A stretch of 8,389 nucleotides of DNA. Origin: an uncultured Odoribacter sp. Lineage in GTDB: Bacteria; Bacteroidota; Bacteroidia; Bacteroidales; Marinifilaceae. The notes under the pieces were generated by a model, which did not search any database, was not told the origin of the DNA, and was given only the letters and a program-made list of their open reading frames with translations. Position 1 is the stretch's first letter. Each line of letters begins with the position of its first letter. Both the position numbers and the translations under genes were made by a program. This document shows, one piece after another, positions 6,847 through 8,389 of the stretch. Where the stretch lies: positions 1-8,389 of the forward strand of contig URJC01000094.1 in assembly GCA_900548135.1 (NCBI GenBank), written 5' to 3'.

Positions 6847-7827
6847 ATGGGAAAAATTAAAAGAATCGGGGTCCTGACATCAGGAGGTGATGCTCCGGGT
6901 ATGAATGCTGCTATCAGGGCAGTGGTTCGGACTGCCATTTATAACGGTTGTGAAGCTTATGGTATTTATGGTGGATATCAGGGATTGATTGAGGGGGATA
7001 TCAAGAGATTGAAATCTAATGATGTTAGTAATATTATTCAGCGGGGAGGTACTATATTGAAATCTGCCCGTAGTACAGAATTCCGTACTCCGGAAGGCCG
7101 TACTAAAGCGGCCCGGACTTTGGCCGAACATAAGATTGATGCCTTAGTGGTTATCGGGGGGGATGGTTCATTTACCGGGGCTAAGTTGCTGATCCAGGAA
7201 CACGATATTCCTGTGGTGGGTATTCCGGGTACTATCGATAATGATCTTTATGGAACTGATTCTACGATCGGATATGATACGGCTGTGAATACTGCCGTTG
7301 AAGCAGTAGATAAGATTAAAGATACGGCCAGTGCACATAACCGTTTGTTCTTTGTGGAAGTAATGGGACGTGATGCCGGTTTTATTGCTTTGCGTACGGC
7401 TATTGCAACAGGAGCTGAAGCTGTATTGGTTCCCGAAGTAGAGACAGACCTGACTGATTTGGAGCGATTTATAGAAAGGGATTATAACCCAAAGACTTCC
7501 AGTGGTATTGTTATTGTTGCTGAAGGGGAAAAGTCCGGAGGAGCCTATAGTATTGCTGATAAGGTGGCCCAGAAGCATCCCGATTATGATATCCGGGTGT
7601 CCGTATTGGGGCATATGCAGCGGGGTGGTTCTCCTTCACAGTTCGACCGTGTATTGGCGAGCCAGTTGGGAGCAGCGGCAGTAGATGCTTTGATGGATGA
7701 CCAGAAAAGTATCATGTTGGGTATTATGAATAAAGAGATTGTTCATGTACCGTTTAATAAAACGATAAAGCATACGAAAAATTTGAATCCCGAATTGTTG
7801 GGATTAGTCAGGGTGCTTTCTGTTTGA
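6847..7827 (+). CDS. pfkA: ATP-dependent 6-phosphofructokinase
   Basis: This enzyme phosphorylates fructose 6-phosphate to fructose 1,6-bisphosphate, the committing step of glycolysis, in the cytoplasm. The 326-residue length is typical of bacterial PfkA (about 320). Motifs in order are TSGGDAPGMNAAIR (11-24), GGDGS (104-108), PGTIDND (127-133) with Asp131 as the expected catalytic base, the substrate-binding VMGRDAGF, and GHMQRGGSPSQFDR near the C-terminus. Gly107 in GGDGS and Gly128 in PGTIDND are the residues of ATP-using enzymes; PPi-using ones usually carry Asp and Lys there. By recollection, Bacteroidales often hold several pfk genes, so this need not be the only copy. It is the last gene of the operon, starting 25 bp after ispH without a clear Shine-Dalgarno sequence, and is followed by a strong terminator. 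Confidence 0.96.
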   Translation: MGKIKRIGVLTSGGDAPGMNAAIRAVVRTAIYNGCEAYGIYGGYQGLIEGDIKRLKSNDVSNIIQRGGTILKSARSTEFRTPEGRTKAARTLAEHKIDALVVIGGDGSFTGAKLLIQEHDIPVVGIPGTIDNDLYGTDSTIGYDTAVNTAVEAVDKIKDTASAHNRLFFVEVMGRDAGFIALRTAIATGAEAVLVPEVETDLTDLERFIERDYNPKTSSGIVIVAEGEKSGGAYSIADKVAQKHPDYDIRVSVLGHMQRGGSPSQFDRVLASQLGAAAVDALMDDQKSIMLGIMNKEIVHVPFNKTIKHTKNLNPELLGLVRVLSV

Positions 7828-7870
7828 TCGGAGAATAAGCAGGGGATTCTGCCCTGTAGACAGAATAAAG

Positions 7871-7904
7871 TCCGGATACTGTGGGAGACAGTATCCGGAT
7901 TTTT
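7871..7904 (+). terminator. Rho-independent terminator of the cmk-ispH-pfkA operon
   Basis: TCCGGATACTGT (7871-7882) pairs perfectly with ACAGTATCCGGA (7888-7899) across a five-base loop, and five T follow. The 12-bp stem begins 43 bp after the pfkA stop codon. It cleanly separates the operon from priA. Confidence 0.93.
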
Positions 7905-7945
7905 ATTTATACAGGTATTTTTATTCCGGTTATGTATATTTTTCG

Positions 7946-7953
7946 TATTTTTG
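7946..7953 (+). promoter_or_regulatory. Probable -7 promoter box for priA
   Basis: TATTTTTG fits TAnnTTTG exactly, 24 bp upstream of the priA ATG and downstream of the operon terminator. TTTA at 7920-7923 is a one-mismatch -33 candidate with a 22-bp gap. The leader would be only about 15-20 nt. Confidence 0.5.
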
Positions 7954-7977
7954 ATTGTTCTCATTAAAAATTTTCTG

Positions 7978-8389
7978 ATGCAATATGCTGATGTGATTGT
8001 GCCTTTGGCTGTTGGCGGTATGTATACATATGCAATACCTGATTCTTGGTGTGGCAGAGTTAGGGAAGGAACCCTGGTGCTGGTGTCTTTTGCCGGAAAT
8101 AAAAAATATACAGCTATTGTTGCCCGTATCCATGAACAAAAACCTCAGGGATATGAGGTGAAGCCTGTAGAGGGCATAGCCGAAGAACAGGTGAAAATTT
8201 CTGCTGTGCATTTGAAATTTTTGCTTTGGATTTCAGCTTATTATATGGCAACCCCCGGTGAAGTGATGAAGGCGGCTCTTCCGGTAATGTTCCGTTTGGA
8301 AAGTTTTACGGTAATCATGCGTACAGAAACTGAGATTGATTATGCGACGTTATCTCATAATGAACTGGTTTTGCTGAATTTTTTACGCT
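7978..8389 (+). CDS. priA: Primosomal protein N' (replication restart helicase PriA), N-terminal part
   Basis: Only the first 137 codons are inside the window; the frame is open to the right edge. PriA recognises stalled or repaired replication forks and reloads the replicative helicase. The visible part corresponds to the N-terminal 3'-DNA-end-binding domain and the beginning of the winged-helix region. Marks are VIVPLAVGGMYTYAIP (6-21), the strand pattern GTLVLVSFAGNKKYTAIVAR (31-50), and the characteristic LLWISAYYMATPGEVMKAALP (82-102). The helicase motifs and zinc-binding cysteines lie outside the window. ATG at 7978 is chosen because it starts the conserved region directly and sits 24 bp after a promoter box; no Shine-Dalgarno sequence is evident. 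The terminator upstream indicates transcription separate from pfkA. Confidence 0.9.
   Translation, partial: MQYADVIVPLAVGGMYTYAIPDSWCGRVREGTLVLVSFAGNKKYTAIVARIHEQKPQGYEVKPVEGIAEEQVKISAVHLKFLLWISAYYMATPGEVMKAALPVMFRLESFTVIMRTETEIDYATLSHNELVLLNFLR

Noticed and set aside
7168..7614. 148-residue minus-strand frame opposite pfkA
   Set aside because: It is antisense to conserved pfkA coding sequence, with low-complexity composition and no homology that I recognise.
7840..7856. Small hairpin CAGGG/CCCTG just after pfkA
   Set aside because: The stem is only 5 bp with no T tract, and the much stronger 12-bp terminator follows at 7871.

Overview
The window looks like ordinary chromosome of a gut-type Bacteroidales bacterium. 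The signs are protein sequences closest, as I recall them, to Bacteroides, Parabacteroides and Odoribacter homologues; promoter boxes of the Bacteroidota form TAnnTTTG; weak or absent Shine-Dalgarno sequences; AT-rich gaps between genes; and the gene order cmk-ispH-pfkA. I cannot name the genus; an Odoribacteraceae-like organism is only a guess.

The left half (1-3744) is on the minus strand. Reading in that direction come an M3 zinc peptidase of the Dcp type (1711-3744), a secreted alkaline-phosphatase-superfamily hydrolase (423-1643), and the first 54 codons of a small Lys/Glu-rich lipoprotein (1-163). The peptidase and hydrolase are 67 bp apart with no visible terminator, so they may share a transcript. 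A 436-bp divergent gap (3745-4180) separates this block from the plus-strand half and holds the likely peptidase promoter.

The right half is on the plus strand. A secreted helical protein of unknown function (4181-5014) ends at a strong terminator. After a gap with a long hairpin comes a compact operon: cmk (CMP/dCMP kinase), ispH (last step of the MEP isoprenoid pathway) and pfkA (ATP-dependent phosphofructokinase). The three are 22 and 25 bp apart and end at a 12-bp-stem terminator. priA (replication restart helicase) then starts from its own promoter box and runs off the right edge.

Nearly everything is housekeeping or common envelope function. I see no mobile element, CRISPR array, RNA gene, toxin-antitoxin pair or defence system, and no convincing undescribed system. 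The points most worth a second look are the unassigned secreted protein, the altered nucleophile motif in the phosphatase-like hydrolase, the hairpin upstream of cmk, and promoter evidence that fixes the cmk start.
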